Below the pieces are notes generated by a model. It had not been told where the DNA came from and searched no databases. It saw nothing but the letters and a program-made list of their open reading frames with translations. A DNA stretch of 64,000 nt from assembly GCA_050084985.1 (NCBI GenBank), contig JBITNC010000001.1, forward strand, positions 134,106,001 to 134,170,000, read 5' to 3'. Below are positions 45,925 through 56,599 of the stretch, piece by piece. A program made the position numbers and the translations under genes. Origin of the DNA: Nageia nagi. Lineage: Eukaryota; Pinophyta. How positions within the stretch are numbered: position 1 is the stretch's first letter; the number at the start of each line of letters is the position of its first letter.

Positions 45925-46850
45925 AAGAACAATTGTAGTCTATGGTGATTTACTAGCTCAGTTGGTAAATAAGGTTGATGGGCTCTCTCAGGCTCATCAA
46001 GGGACCTTTAATTCAACCACACATACATAAGGAATGACCATCCACTCACCACCTATATCTTTGCAAGAGCAAGGAATAACAAGAATCAAAGTAATGAGAT
46101 GGATGATCTTTTTGCATAATATCAAGCAAAAAGTGATGATTTCAAACAAGCAGTTTCATTTGAAGGCTATCTCAAGATCTTTGGGAAGAAGATTGATCGA
46201 GGAAGCAAATACTACAAGCAAATACAAGTGCCCATGTTCAATGGAACAATATCTCAATCGAAGCTTGGCTACATAAGGTGATAACATACTTCATCCTTTG
46301 TCCAATGAATGAGAAAGATTCCATCCACTTTGCATCACACATCTTAAAGATATTGTGTATGAATGGTGGCACAATGCATGCCTCACCACCTTGGGCCATG
46401 AACATATCACCACTTTTCAAGAATTAGCCAAAGGATTTATGAGAAGTTAGGAAAAGAAAGGAGGAGGAACTTCTAAGGGACTTAACCCTTTTATAGCAAA
46501 CTTCAACAATAGCTACCTATTTGGAAGATTTCCAATGAATGTTAGTCAAAGTATTAGATATTTCAAAAAATAGGAGAATGGCAATTTTCATGGATGAATT
46601 AAAGGAGCCTCTCAAAGGCTTAGTTAAGGCTTTTAAACCCATGACTCTACAAGATGCAATCAAGATGCTTCTTTCCCTTAAATTATCTTCTACAATAACA
46701 CCAAAAAGAGTTTATCAAATGCCACACAAAAGAAGGATAACTATAAGTCAAGAGAGAAAGCAAAATGAAAGTAAAGGTTATCAAAAGAAGAACAAGACAC
46801 TATGCGAGTTTGGAACAGCCAAACACAAGGAGCCCATGAAGGAGATATGA
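45925..46850 (+). pseudogene. Ty3/gypsy gag (element Gy3)
   Basis: The frame can be followed as YGDLLAQLVNKVDGLSQAH, then FEGYLKIFGKKIDRG and VPMFNGTISQSKLG, HPLSNE, HLKDIVYEWWHNACL, TLGHEHITTFQELAKGF, and finally DELKEPLKGLVKAFKPMTLQ-like sequence at 46590-46650. This is Retrotrans_gag in the form found in Ty3/gypsy elements whose gag carries EWW and LKEPL..LVKAF..TLQ. It has several frameshifts and stops (for example TAG near 46448). The element reads away from the UGT gene. Confidence 0.82.
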
Positions 46851-46879
46851 AAAAAGAGTAATATTCTAGCACCACTCAT

Positions 46880-47330
46880 AATGCAACCCCAAAAATAGGA
46901 ACATTAGCCATTTTGAATAGCCAAAATGAGCTCTTTCCTATCATAGTACACGGCCATGAAAAAGAAAGTTATTATCCTTATAAATGGAGAGGCTACCCAA
47001 AATTTCATGGACAAGAGATTTATGGCAAAGAAATGATTAAAGACACAATGACATTCTGAATTTGGAGTGATTACGGGAAATGGGAGCATAGTACTTTGTA
47101 ACAAGATGGCACCAAAGTTGAAGGTTGATTTTAGGAACCATATGATTGAGGAAGACTTTTATGTTTTCCCACTTGGGGGGCCATTGCATATTATCTTAGG
47201 GGTATAATGGCTAGTCACTTTGGGAGACTACACCATAACCACCAAACTCTCCAATTCAAGTTTGAAAAGAATGGAAAAAAAAATCATGCTTCAAGGAACC
47301 AAGTATCACAAAGTCTAACAAATATCAATC
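46880..47330 (+). pseudogene. Ty3/gypsy aspartic protease (Gy3)
   Basis: Pieces in shifting frames: ATQNFMDKRFMAKK-like sequence near 46995-47035 and CNKMAPKLKVDFRNHMIEED then FYVFPLGGPLHIILGV near 47098-47200. This is the retropepsin domain of gypsy pol. The DSGA active site is not preserved in a readable form. Frameshifts in the 47200-47300 part. Confidence 0.75.
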
Positions 47331-47419
47331 AAACTGAATAAAAAAGATTATTCAACAAAGGGATGATATAGAATGGGATCAAGCATCTTCATGACCAAAG
47401 GTATGCCATATTCCAAGCA

Positions 47420-48061
47420 TCTTTCCCATCATCCAAATATTTAAGTTATATTAAAGAAACATAGTAAAGGTTTTTGAGAGATGCCTAGAGGTTTACCACC
47501 TAATAGAGGTTTTCAACATTGCATTACATTAGAAGTAGGAACCAAACCTATTATGATCACTCCTTATAGACATCCTAAAGCTTACAAAGATGAAATAGAA
47601 AAACCATAAAAGAACTCATAACTATGGATGCATCCACCCTAGCACTAGCCCATTTACCTCATCCGTTCTCTTAGTAAAAAGAAAGATGAAACCCTTAAAA
47701 TGTGTATTAATTATATGTATTTAAATAAGAAAACCATCAAAAATAAATACCCAATACCTAGGGTTGATGAGCTTTTTGATGAATTACATGGGGCAAATAT
47801 TTCTCCAAAATTGACCTAAGATCCGGATGCCACCAAATAAGGATTAGAGAAGAAGACATCCACAAAACAACCTTTAGGTATCATTATGGTCACTTTGAAT
47901 TTTTAGTAATGCTTTTTGGACTTACTAACTCCCCTCACCACCTTCTAATCCACCATGAAATAAGTCTTTATGAAGCATTTGGGGAAATTTATCTTAATAT
48001 TTTTTGATGACATCCTTATCTATAAAAAGTCTTGGGAAGATCACCAAAAACACCTATATAT
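47420..48061 (+). pseudogene. Ty3/gypsy reverse transcriptase, N-terminal two thirds (Gy3)
   Basis: [70 protein letters not shown] and a frame-shifted [12 protein letters not shown] segment, up to a decayed FFDDILIY. This is the RT of the same element as the gag before it. It stops exactly at 48061, where the copia LTR starts. The rest of RT is missing from the window. Confidence 0.85.
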
Positions 48062-48536
48062 TGTTGGAATGTATAATGCATTATTGTAAAAGTTTACTAA
48101 TACTTAAGGGTATCATTTGATACCTTAAGTATTTAAGTGAAAATGATAATGTAACTTGTCCTACACTCCATGTAATGAGCATGCCCCTTGGGTAAAGGGG
48201 GTTGCATGTCATGCCTTTGTACATTGGGTAAAAGGGTGATCCAAAAAGGGATTTTGGCCTATAAATAGAAGGCTCCCTCTTTGTGATCACACACCAATTT
48301 GTGAAGTAAAGTTATGCTATAGGATAGTGTTTAGAATATGAGATTAGGAGATTTGTAAGAGTTCATATTTGTGAATGAAGTGAGATCTAGTTAATGGATG
48401 TACTCTTAGTTGGAGGAACCACTTACATCTTGACTTATCTTTGTGAGATTATCTTCTTAAGTTATCTTGATGTTAGTGTGAGCTTTCATGTGATCTTGAG
48501 AGTTTAAAGAGTTTAGTTTTTACTTCAATTTTCTCA
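48062..48536 (+). repeat. 5' LTR of C3
   Basis: 475 bp, TGTTGGAATG start and TTTTCTCA end. It has a TATA box (TATAAATA, 48260-48267) for the element's own transcript. Only copy in the window. Confidence 0.85.
48260..48267 (+). promoter_or_regulatory. TATA box in the C3 LTR
   Basis: TATAAATA in the middle of the LTR, followed by a GC-richer stretch; transcription would start near 48295. Confidence 0.6.
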
Positions 48537-48538
48537 TT

Positions 48539-48550
48539 TGGTATCAAAGC
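48539..48550 (+). other. Primer binding site of C3
   Basis: TGGTATCAAAGC, two bases after the LTR end, one mismatch from the complement of plant initiator tRNA-Met. Confidence 0.85.
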
Positions 48551-51380
48551 TTATTTGAAGGTTCCCTTTTAACATTTTGGAGATGTTCTTCCTTCAACTT
48601 GGAGGTCTTGTTGAGGTAAACTCAAGAGAAGGTATAAATTCCTTCCTTCTTGATTATTTGTTGGATTATTGATACTAACATATATGTTATGTGCTAGTTC
48701 TTCATTTTTTTGCAAAATAATTTTCTAAATAGCAATATAATTCAATTGTTTGATTATACTAACATTTTCTATGTTAATTGCAATTTTTTATAAAAAATGC
48801 TCTATATATATTGTTATAATTTTTTTTAATAAAAATAGCTTTTCCTACCTTGGTATCATTAAAAAAATAATTGTTAAAAAAAGTTATAGAATACAATGAT
48901 TTTTTTTATAGAAGAAAATAAGGGAACTGTATTTCTTTTTACAAATTATATATGAATTTTTTTTCTTTCATAAAAAAATGAAGGGAGAATTTTTTTTTAT
49001 TTGTTTGAATTTTCCTTTTAATATAAATGAGCAAAATGAGAGATTTTTTTTTACATTCAATATCAAATTTCAATGTTTCAAAAATTATTGAGGTAACTAT
49101 TGCTTTGCTAAACTTTTGCTCGTGTGGCTACCCTTTGCTCCCTCCACCCTCATGGTTGCATTATGACTATGGTCTTTGTGACCCTCCACCATTTGAGCAT
49201 GTGGTTGTCTTAGACTCCCTTCCTTCTCATGATGATTACTAATATGGCCTCTTTGCCAACCAAACTCTCCCTATTTCTCCCTCATGGTAGCCTCTACAAT
49301 ATTCTTTTTTTTGTAGCATGTAGTAGAGGCTCTTATGGCCTATTAAGAAGGCCTTTATGGGCTGCTGCAAGGCCCCCATGAGCTGTTGAAAAGGCCATTT
49401 AAAAAAACAAACTTGCACAGCAACCACCACTATGCCACCTTGCATAAACCTTTACCATGCTGCCTTCCACTATTCTCAGGTCCTCCATGCCTTCCACATT
49501 GTGTTGCTCCTTGGTTGCAATGGTGTATGTTCTCTCCATCTGAGAGGTGTTTGACCTCATCAACTACCATCCACCACCTTGCTGCTCAAAAACCCTCTTC
49601 TAACTGCAGACTCTCTACTCTACTCCATTATGGTCCTCTCTGTTTGTTGCCATCATTCGCTCCTCTCCTTTTGACTCCTAACATATGCTCTTTTTTTTGC
49701 ATTAAGGGGCTCTTATTTTAATAGTTTAAGTTTACCCCTTTATTTGCATTTATTTTTTGTTCTTCTTCTCTCAATTTTTTTGGTAACTTGCATGCTTCAT
49801 TTTCATCTTGGGGGTCTCTCATTAAATGAGTTAGTTGATGCATTCATTTTATGGATGCTTACAAGACATGTGTTATTTAATACCCTCATAAGCATTGAAT
49901 TCATCAAAACTTATACTCCAAAATTTAAAGCTTTGTAATGATGTGATTACTTTAGAGTAAGTAGATGGCATGAAATTACATAATGAGTAAAATTGTCATT
50001 ATTACTTTTAAAGGCTCTCCTTTTTTTTGGGAAAATATTAATTTTTTGAAGAATATTTGAAAAAAAAAAACTTATGGTAATTTACTTAGGTAAAACGATT
50101 ATTATTAGTGTAAACATGACATTGTTTTACTAAGGTAAAACTACCTTTTTTTATAAGGGGGAATGCTATTTTAAATTAGCAATGCTATTTTTTAAGTAAA
50201 AGGGGTAACTTGTGTATTTACTTAAAAATATTGCATGAATGGATGAATGTCTATGGCTTAAAATTTTTTGGATGCCTCTTAAGTGTCTACCTTAAAGTTC
50301 CTTTTAATGCAACTTTGGAAATGATTACATGTTAGAATTGACAAATTTCTTATGCAAGGTAATAAATAATGCATACTTATTTGTTAAGTTAATGCATGAT
50401 TATTCTTAAATGATGCATGCTTAAGATTATTACTTAATTTTTAAGTTAAAAATGATACATGCTTAGAATTTAATTTTTTGGTGATGCATGCTTAAGGACT
50501 TAAATTTTTAAGTTAGATGCTTAAGATTTAAATTTTTTAAGTCAAATAATGCATGCGTATTACTTAAAATCTTAATTATGATGCAATCTACTTCCTTATG
50601 TAAGAATGGATTGTGTAAAAATAGGAATGATGTAAAGATGTCCTTTAGGGGTTCGTAAACAAAATCCATTGGACATTTAGGTTTCAAATCTTGAATGGAT
50701 GATATATCTTTTACATCATGTTTTACATTTTACTTTATTTTATTATGCAAATAAAAATGCAAATATTGAAATGAGAAACCCCTTAAAATGAACACATTCG
50801 CAAGTACATTTCGTAACATGACTTGTTTGGGGAGCCATGAGGTGAGGTGGACTAGAGCCTTTAAATTTGATAATCCAAATGGTAAAAAGTTTGTACTTTT
50901 CAATTACCCCTAAGTTCCTCTATTGATATAAAAATAACTCCATTAAGTGGATAGGCATGTGTGTAGTGATACCACATTTTGCACATCCATTCAGGGATTA
51001 TCCTAATAACTTATGAGGCCAACTTGAAACCTAATCAAGATTAATAATTTGGCCAATCCAATAAACATCATAACCTTGGAAAATAGTAGGTACTTCTCCT
51101 TATGAGAAAGTATAATACTGACCAAAGCAAATTGGTTGAGGATTGGTAGTACTTGGGCTCGCATCCAGGTGAAGGCCTAATTTTTTACATAAGAAAACAA
51201 GCCTTAATAATGTCACTCTACATCTATAGTTCTTGAGATGAGAAATGTATTTGGGTACATGGATTATTATTTAGTTGTAAAATATTTGCACTTTTGAATC
51301 AAATCATGCAATTTTTAGTTAATTAAATGTAACATGTAATGTTATTTATTAAACTACATGCTTATTATTTTTTCACATTA
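48551..51380 (+). other. Long leader of C3
   Basis: About 2.8 kb between primer site and the first readable gag. The start (48580-48660) resembles the start of the C2 leader, and 50200-51380 resembles the rest of it. 49100-49720 is different in character: GC-richer, C- and CT-rich on the plus strand, and without a counterpart in C2. It has an open stretch (49386-49721) rich in C, H, L and P but no domain I recognise. It may be captured foreign DNA or a part lost from C2. Confidence 0.55.
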
Positions 51381-51720
51381 TTATGTAGCAAATGGAAGAG
51401 AGTTGAATTGCAGGTAAAGAAGCTTTAGCAAATGGTTTCACCTTATTATGTAGCAAATGGTTTCAACTTTGGTATTTAGGAACCTTGGATGAGAGTTGAA
51501 TTACAGGTAAAGAAGCTTTAGCAAATAGTAAATAAGAACCTTGTACCTCCTATAGATGAGAAGGCACTAGAGGCTTATAACACAAATAATGAGTTGGTAA
51601 CCTGCATGATCTTTTATGCAGTTTTAAATGATGTGCTCTTCATGATTCCATATTCAACCTTAACAAAGGAAGCTTAGGATAAGATTAAGTAAATATACCT
51701 TGGTTCAAATTTTTCAATAA
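51381..51720 (+). pseudogene. copia gag fragment (C3) with internal duplication
   Basis: NKNLVPPIDEKALEAYNTNN, LNDVLFMIPYSTLTKEA and DKIK.IYLG match the capsid of C2 (LAEKELEAYNTKND). Before it, a 37-base word beginning GAGAGTTGAATT occurs twice (51398-51434 and 51491-51527), 93 bases apart, so gag contains a local duplication. At about 51720 gag jumps straight to the pre-integrase region; zinc knuckle and protease are missing. Confidence 0.75.
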
Positions 51721-52570
51721 GGTTTGCCTTCAATTTCTCCTTCGATTAGCTTATGTAAGAAGTACATTCTTGGAAAGATGCATAGATAAAAGTTTGAAAA
51801 AAATAAGGCAACAAGAGCATCTCAACCTCTTCAACTTGTGCATTCAGATTTGATTAGTCCATTTCAAACTAAGTCACTTAGGAGGAGCATCTTACATTTC
51901 AACCTTCATTGATAACTTTAGTAGGATGACCTTTGGGTATCTACTTGAGCATAAGGATCAAACCTTTGAGAGTTTTAAGATTTTTAACGCCTTTATTGAG
52001 AATCGGACTAACCTTAAAATCAAGATGTTGAGATTAGATAATAGGGGAGAATACAATAGCAATGGGTTCAATAACTATTATGCTTAAGTATGGAATCAAG
52101 AGGTAGTTTATGATTCCTTACACTACTCAACAGAATGGTGTTATTGAAAGGAAAAAAAAAAATTATGGAAATGGCTAGATGCATATTGGGTAATATTCCT
52201 AGTTTCTTATGGGGTGAAGTAATAAGCACTACTATTTAAACCTTAAATAAGTGTCCCATAAAATTTGTTCAAGATAAAACTTCTTTTGAGGCATGGTTAG
52301 AAAGAAAACCTAACATTTCTCACCTTAGGGTGTTTGGTTGTGAAGCATTCTCCTACATTATTGCTGAAAAAAGGAAAAAGTTGGACAAAAGGGCTAAAAA
52401 AAGCATCTTTATGGGTTATGATAGTCAACATAGAGGCATAGGCTCTACTCTCCATCCTAAAAAGTTGTGTTTTTTAAGGATGTAAAGTTCAATGAACTTC
52501 TTGAAGAATCTGCTTCTAATGAGGATGTTGATGATCCAAAAACTCTTTAGTTGCACCTAGCTAGTTAGAT
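51721..52570 (+). pseudogene. copia integrase (C3)
   Basis: CKKCILGKMHR (pre-integrase end), ATRASQPLQLVHSDLISPFQ, TFIDNFSRMTFGYLLEHKDQ, RLDNRGEYNS, MVEQ-like then MARCILGNIPSFLWGEV, FGCEAFSYIIAEKRKKLDK and KSIFMGYDSQHRGIG. The HSDL and DN residues of the DDE core are present (D of HSDL, D of LDN). Several stops and a poly-A expansion (52155-52166) break it. Confidence 0.85.
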
Positions 52571-53478
52571 ATTGATGTAGAAAAGTCATTGTAGAACAAA
52601 ATTATCCAACACAAAGGGTAACAAGGAGCATGACCTTGAACAAATACTTATTTATCAAGATTGACAATAAGCATGAGCCCTCAACCTTCAAAGAAGCTTC
52701 TAAGCATGAGTGCTAGATGGAAACCATGAAAGTGGAGTATGAGGTTCTTATGAAAAATGAAACTTGGAATTTGGTTTCTTATCACAATGAGAAGAATGTG
52801 ATAGGTAATAAGTGATCTTCAAGGTCAAGTTCAATTCTGCTAGAGATATTGAGAAATACAAGGCAAGGTTAGTAGCTAAAGATTTTGCTCAAAAATATAA
52901 TGTAGATTATTATAAAACTTTTGCTCCTGTGCAAAGATGCTTACTATTAGAATTATCCTTGCTCTTTTTATAGCTTAAGTATGGGAAGTTTTTCAACTTG
53001 ACATCAAGAGTGCATTTCTCAATGGTGACTTATATGTGGAAATCTTTATGAATCAACAAAAGGGTTCATTATGGAAGGCAAAGAGTCTTTTGTGTGTAAG
53101 CTAAAGAAGTCATTATATGGACTTAAGCAAGCACTTACAGCTTAGTGTAAGAAGATTTTAAGATACTTTGTAAACATTGGATTCTTTAAGTATTTTTTTA
53201 ATCTAATTATATGTGCTCAATCAAGGAAAAGACATGGTATTGATTCTCTTTTATGTGGATGATCTTTTGATAATTGGGAATAATGAAGATATCATTCAAG
53301 AGTGCATATCCAAACTTAAGAGAATGTTTGAAATGACTGATCTTGGTCTCTTGCACTAATATCTTGGAATGCAAGTGTATCAATACAAGGATTGTACTTA
53401 TGTCAATCAATCTAAGTATATATCAAACATCTTGTAAAAGTTTGGAATGAAAGAGTGTAGATATGTTGCAATCCCAGT
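52571..53478 (+). pseudogene. copia reverse transcriptase (C3), joined to gypsy at its end
   Basis: KVKFNSARDIEKYKARLVAKDF, LDIKSAFLNGDLYVEIFMN, CKLKKSLYGLKQALT, then MVLILFYVDDLLIIGNNEDI (catalytic YVDD at about 53252-53263) and LLHYYLGMQ after a stop. The end, SKYISNIL, FGMKECRYVAIPVSP, is followed at about 53479 by gypsy sequence. RNase H of the copia is missing. It has several frameshifts. Confidence 0.87.
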
Positions 53479-54452
53479 CTCTCCTAGAATCCTTATGCAA
53501 AGGGGGAAATCCATAACATTTGAAAGTAAAAAATTGAAATCTCATGAAAGGAACTTTTACATTTATTACAAACAATTATTAGTTATAATGCATACTTGGA
53601 TAAGTTTTAGTAGTATCTTATGTGTGGGAAATTTATAGTCTAAATAGACCACAATAGCTTATGATATTTCTTGGGATAACTAAGTTTGAATGATTGATAA
53701 CAAAAGTGGGTGATCAAGTTACAAAATTATGACTTTGAAATTAATTCATTAAAGAAAAAAGGAACTCAATAATAGATATAATTTCAAGAATGCCCATATT
53801 CTAGTTCTTTTTCACTCTCATCAACAATTGGAAGAGAGATATTATAACCAAATATACAAAGAATGATTTTACATCTGCCTCTTATATGGATGCTAAAATG
53901 ATTGATAGGTTCAACATTAAATAAGAAATTTTTTTAAAATATAGTTTTTATTCCCTTAGATACAAAGTTAAAAGTGAAGTTGATCTCAACCATGCATGAA
54001 CACCTATAGCAAGACATACAGGTATATATAGACTTAAAAATACTTACATGAGAGATTCATTTATAAAGGAATGAAGCATAATATTATTAAGCACATCAAA
54101 GAGTGTGCCACTTGCAAAGAAAATAAGGGTGAAAAGATGTTTCTAGTTGGGTTGCTTCAGCCCTTATCTATCCCACATCAAAAATGGGAGAGCATATCCA
54201 TGGACTTCATATCTGCTATGTATTTGTATGGTAGTATATCAGTTACAAAGTACGTCCTTTCTTTGCTATCTTAGTCTTTTTCACTACTACCAAAATAGTT
54301 GAGTTATTTTTCAAAGAGATATTTAGACTTTATGGTTTAACACATAACATAGTAAGTGATAAGAACAATCACTTCATGAGTATGTTTTAGCAAGAATTAT
54401 TCAAATTATGTGGAAATATTTTAACTAAAAGTACAAGTTATCACCCTCTAAC
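53479..54452 (+). pseudogene. Ty3/gypsy RNase H and integrase (Gy3, continued)
   Basis: LMQRGKSITFESKKLKSHER and YIYYKQLLVIMHTW are gypsy RNase H. QKWVIKLQNYDFEINSLKKK (53705-53760) follows. At 54071-54274 is HIKECATCKENKGEKMF, the HHCC zinc-binding end, and LLQPLSIPHQKWESISMDFI, the entry of the rve core. Core pieces continue to SYHPLT at about 54450, just before the place where gypsy integrases normally read YHPQTDGQTE. Many stops. This is the 3' coding half of the element that starts at 45925. Confidence 0.85.
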
Positions 54453-55130
54453 TGTGAGTACCTCAAAATTTCCCTATCATTCTCGATCATTTTGTATCTT
54501 GTCATCTTCATCCCATAACCCCATCATAACCCTTGTTGCCTTTATGAGTTAGATTTAGGATCGACCCACTAGTTAGTTAGCTAACCAAGAGTTATACACC
54601 TAGCCTATAAAGTCAATTTTAAAATCTATTTTTCCTCCTCCTAATTATTTGACTCAATCATTAGACTATTATCCCATCGTAACCATTTCCAGTCAAACCA
54701 TATCAGTAATAGTACACATCAGCTCACACTATCACACCCTTGGACATGTTTTGAGCATTTTGCAAGTGTTGGAGATAACATGGAGCTATCTTGGAGAAAT
54801 ACATCATTTGTATCCTTGTCTATTGCATTTATGTGAGCATGTAGAGGCTAGATTCATGGTAGTTTAGCTTATTTTTATCCTCTTATCATACTAGCATAAC
54901 ATGAGCATTTCACATTGCATTGTAGGCATTCCTTTATTTTTTACTTCCCATTTGATTGTGGGATAGAGTCTACATTCCATAAAAGGAGGTTTAACACCTC
55001 TCTTTGAGCACATTCTAGGTCCTTAAGGACTAGAGTGTTGAGGCCCTCATTAACATTTATCTTCTTATAGGTCTTACACATCAACCCCATCATCATCACA
55101 TGAGTAAACTCTCCCCATAGCATTGGTGTT
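54453..55130. other. Unassigned 680 bp between Gy3 integrase and CACTA element
   Basis: It starts TGTGAGTACCTCAAAAT where the integrase reading is lost and ends against CACTACTACC at 55131. No ORF has a recognisable domain. The TG start and abrupt boundaries would fit part of an LTR of another gypsy element, but no second copy is in the window. Confidence 0.4.
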
Positions 55131-55530
55131 CACTACTACCAAAAGGTCAATTTGCATCCTTTTTTGCATCTTTAATCACAAAAAATGAAAAATAACATTA
55201 ATTTGCATCCTCTTGCATCGACATATGTCAAAATTGTTTTTCATTTTTTTCAACACAAAAATGGATGCAACATTCATGCAAAAAAAAAGATAATAAAGGA
55301 CACAAAAAATGATGCAAATTTGAACGTAAATTTTATATCAAAATCTAAAATCAAAATGAATTTTCAAGACTATCTAAGGCATTAAGATACAAATTCAGAC
55401 ACCGTTTTGCATTGGAAAAACTTATACAAGAAAAATAAAAAATTTGAAGTAATTTTTACTATGCAATTCGACTACCTTGGACATTCAACTTTATGAAATT
55501 TGATGGAAAAGGATGCAAAATATGAGAAAA
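55131..55530. repeat. CACTA terminal motif and subterminal repeats
   Basis: Terminal CACTACTACC followed by about nine copies of the TTTGCATC word in either orientation within 400 bases. In En/Spm such repeats bind the TNPA protein and are needed for excision. Confidence 0.6.
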
Positions 55531-56196
55531 TAGACATTATGAAGCATGAGAATTATTTGAAAATATGCATGATGAAAATATGGTTAAGGTTTCCTATACA
55601 CAGCTTGTAATAATTAGTCATACTTGAATTATTTCCTTAAACTCTTTCATTTGATGATGCATGATCAGTATATTCAAATGATGGAAAATAATTGTTCATG
55701 TGTTTCCTTCAAAGGTGGAGTGAATTGATGTTGTAGAAACCATCTTGTAATGAACCTTACTTCCATAAAGCATTATATAAGTTAATATCATTATCTTAAT
55801 TTATCACTATATGAGTTCATAGTTTCCTTATCATTTTTAAGCAAAAAAAATCAATTCAAACCCATCTTCATTATTCCATTATACTATTTTTGTAAATATA
55901 CCATTTGTAATTGTAACTATGGAGTTAAATATAAATAATTAAGTATATTTAATTAAGCATGTAGTGAAACTAAGTACAACTCACAAGGCATTCATAGATC
56001 ATAAACATTTGAAAAGTTCATAGATCATAGATCATACCAAGAGTAATTAAAGTGTTCATAGATCATACCATAAGCAACGAGCAAGATATACATATGAAAA
56101 GTTCAAGATACATATGAGAAGCATATCAATTACAATATTTCATTACAAATTATCTTCCTATTAAAACATACAATATGTTTACTTCTAGGATTACAT

Positions 56197-56599
56197 TCAA
56201 TTATAGACCCTTTTTTCATCATCAACATATGAGATGAAATATATTTGACTGCAATGTTGTGATAAAATATAAGGCTTTTTGTTATTAGGTAAAATGCATG
56301 TGGAGTTGATTACAAAGTAATCGCTAGCTCTATCATGCAATATTGTTCTTCTATCGAGTGTGTAAAACCACTTACATTTAAATATCACACAACTATATGA
56401 CTTATAATCCAATTGTATAATTTCTTGAATTTTTTAAAATATTTTAATTTTCCTCATATCAAGTTTGTATCTCTTTAACTTGCAAAACTTTGTTAATCAA
56501 AATCAACCATCGCTCCATAGTTAAATTTCATTCTTCTCTTATCATTCTTTTTTATTCTAAAGTATTGACCATATGCCCATATTGTAGGAAAGAAAGTGC
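56197..56599 (-). pseudogene. CACTA transposase C-terminal region (DUF4216-like exon)
   Basis: After a good splice acceptor (TTTGCAG/GCACTTTC, exon start 56599) the frame reads TFFPTIWAYGQYFRIKKND. After a frame change, IQEIIQLDYKSYSCVIFKCK, WFYTLD, SDYFVINSTCIL, PYILSQHCSQIYFISYVDDE follow. The order I.ELDY....V.FKC.W, V, PFILA.Q..QVYYV.D is that of DUF4216, found at the C-terminus of CACTA (tnp2/TNPD) transposases. The catalytic part was not found upstream (56600-59640), so only the tail survives or it is too decayed. A stop after about 27 codons and the frameshift make it a pseudogene. Confidence 0.6.

Larger units (their letters stand above)
48062..53478 (+). mobile_element. Ty1/copia element C3 inserted in Gy3, 3' end lost
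   Basis: 5' LTR (48062-48536), primer site (48539-48550), long leader, gag piece, integrase, RT, but no RNase H and no 3' LTR. At about 53478 the copia reading (KECRYVAIPVSP) passes into gypsy RNase H (LMQRGKSITFESKKL). The copia insertion split Gy3 at 48062; a later deletion removed the 3' part of the copia together with the middle of gypsy RT-RNase H. It is the same family as C1 and C2 (similar LTR start TGTTGGAAT, similar leader and RT), but in the opposite orientation. Confidence 0.88.

Noticed and set aside
54282-54295. CACTACTACCAAAA, identical to the CACTA end at 55131.
   Set aside because: It falls in the readable gypsy integrase core (a TT.KIV segment) and lacks the TTTGCATC words, so it is a chance match.
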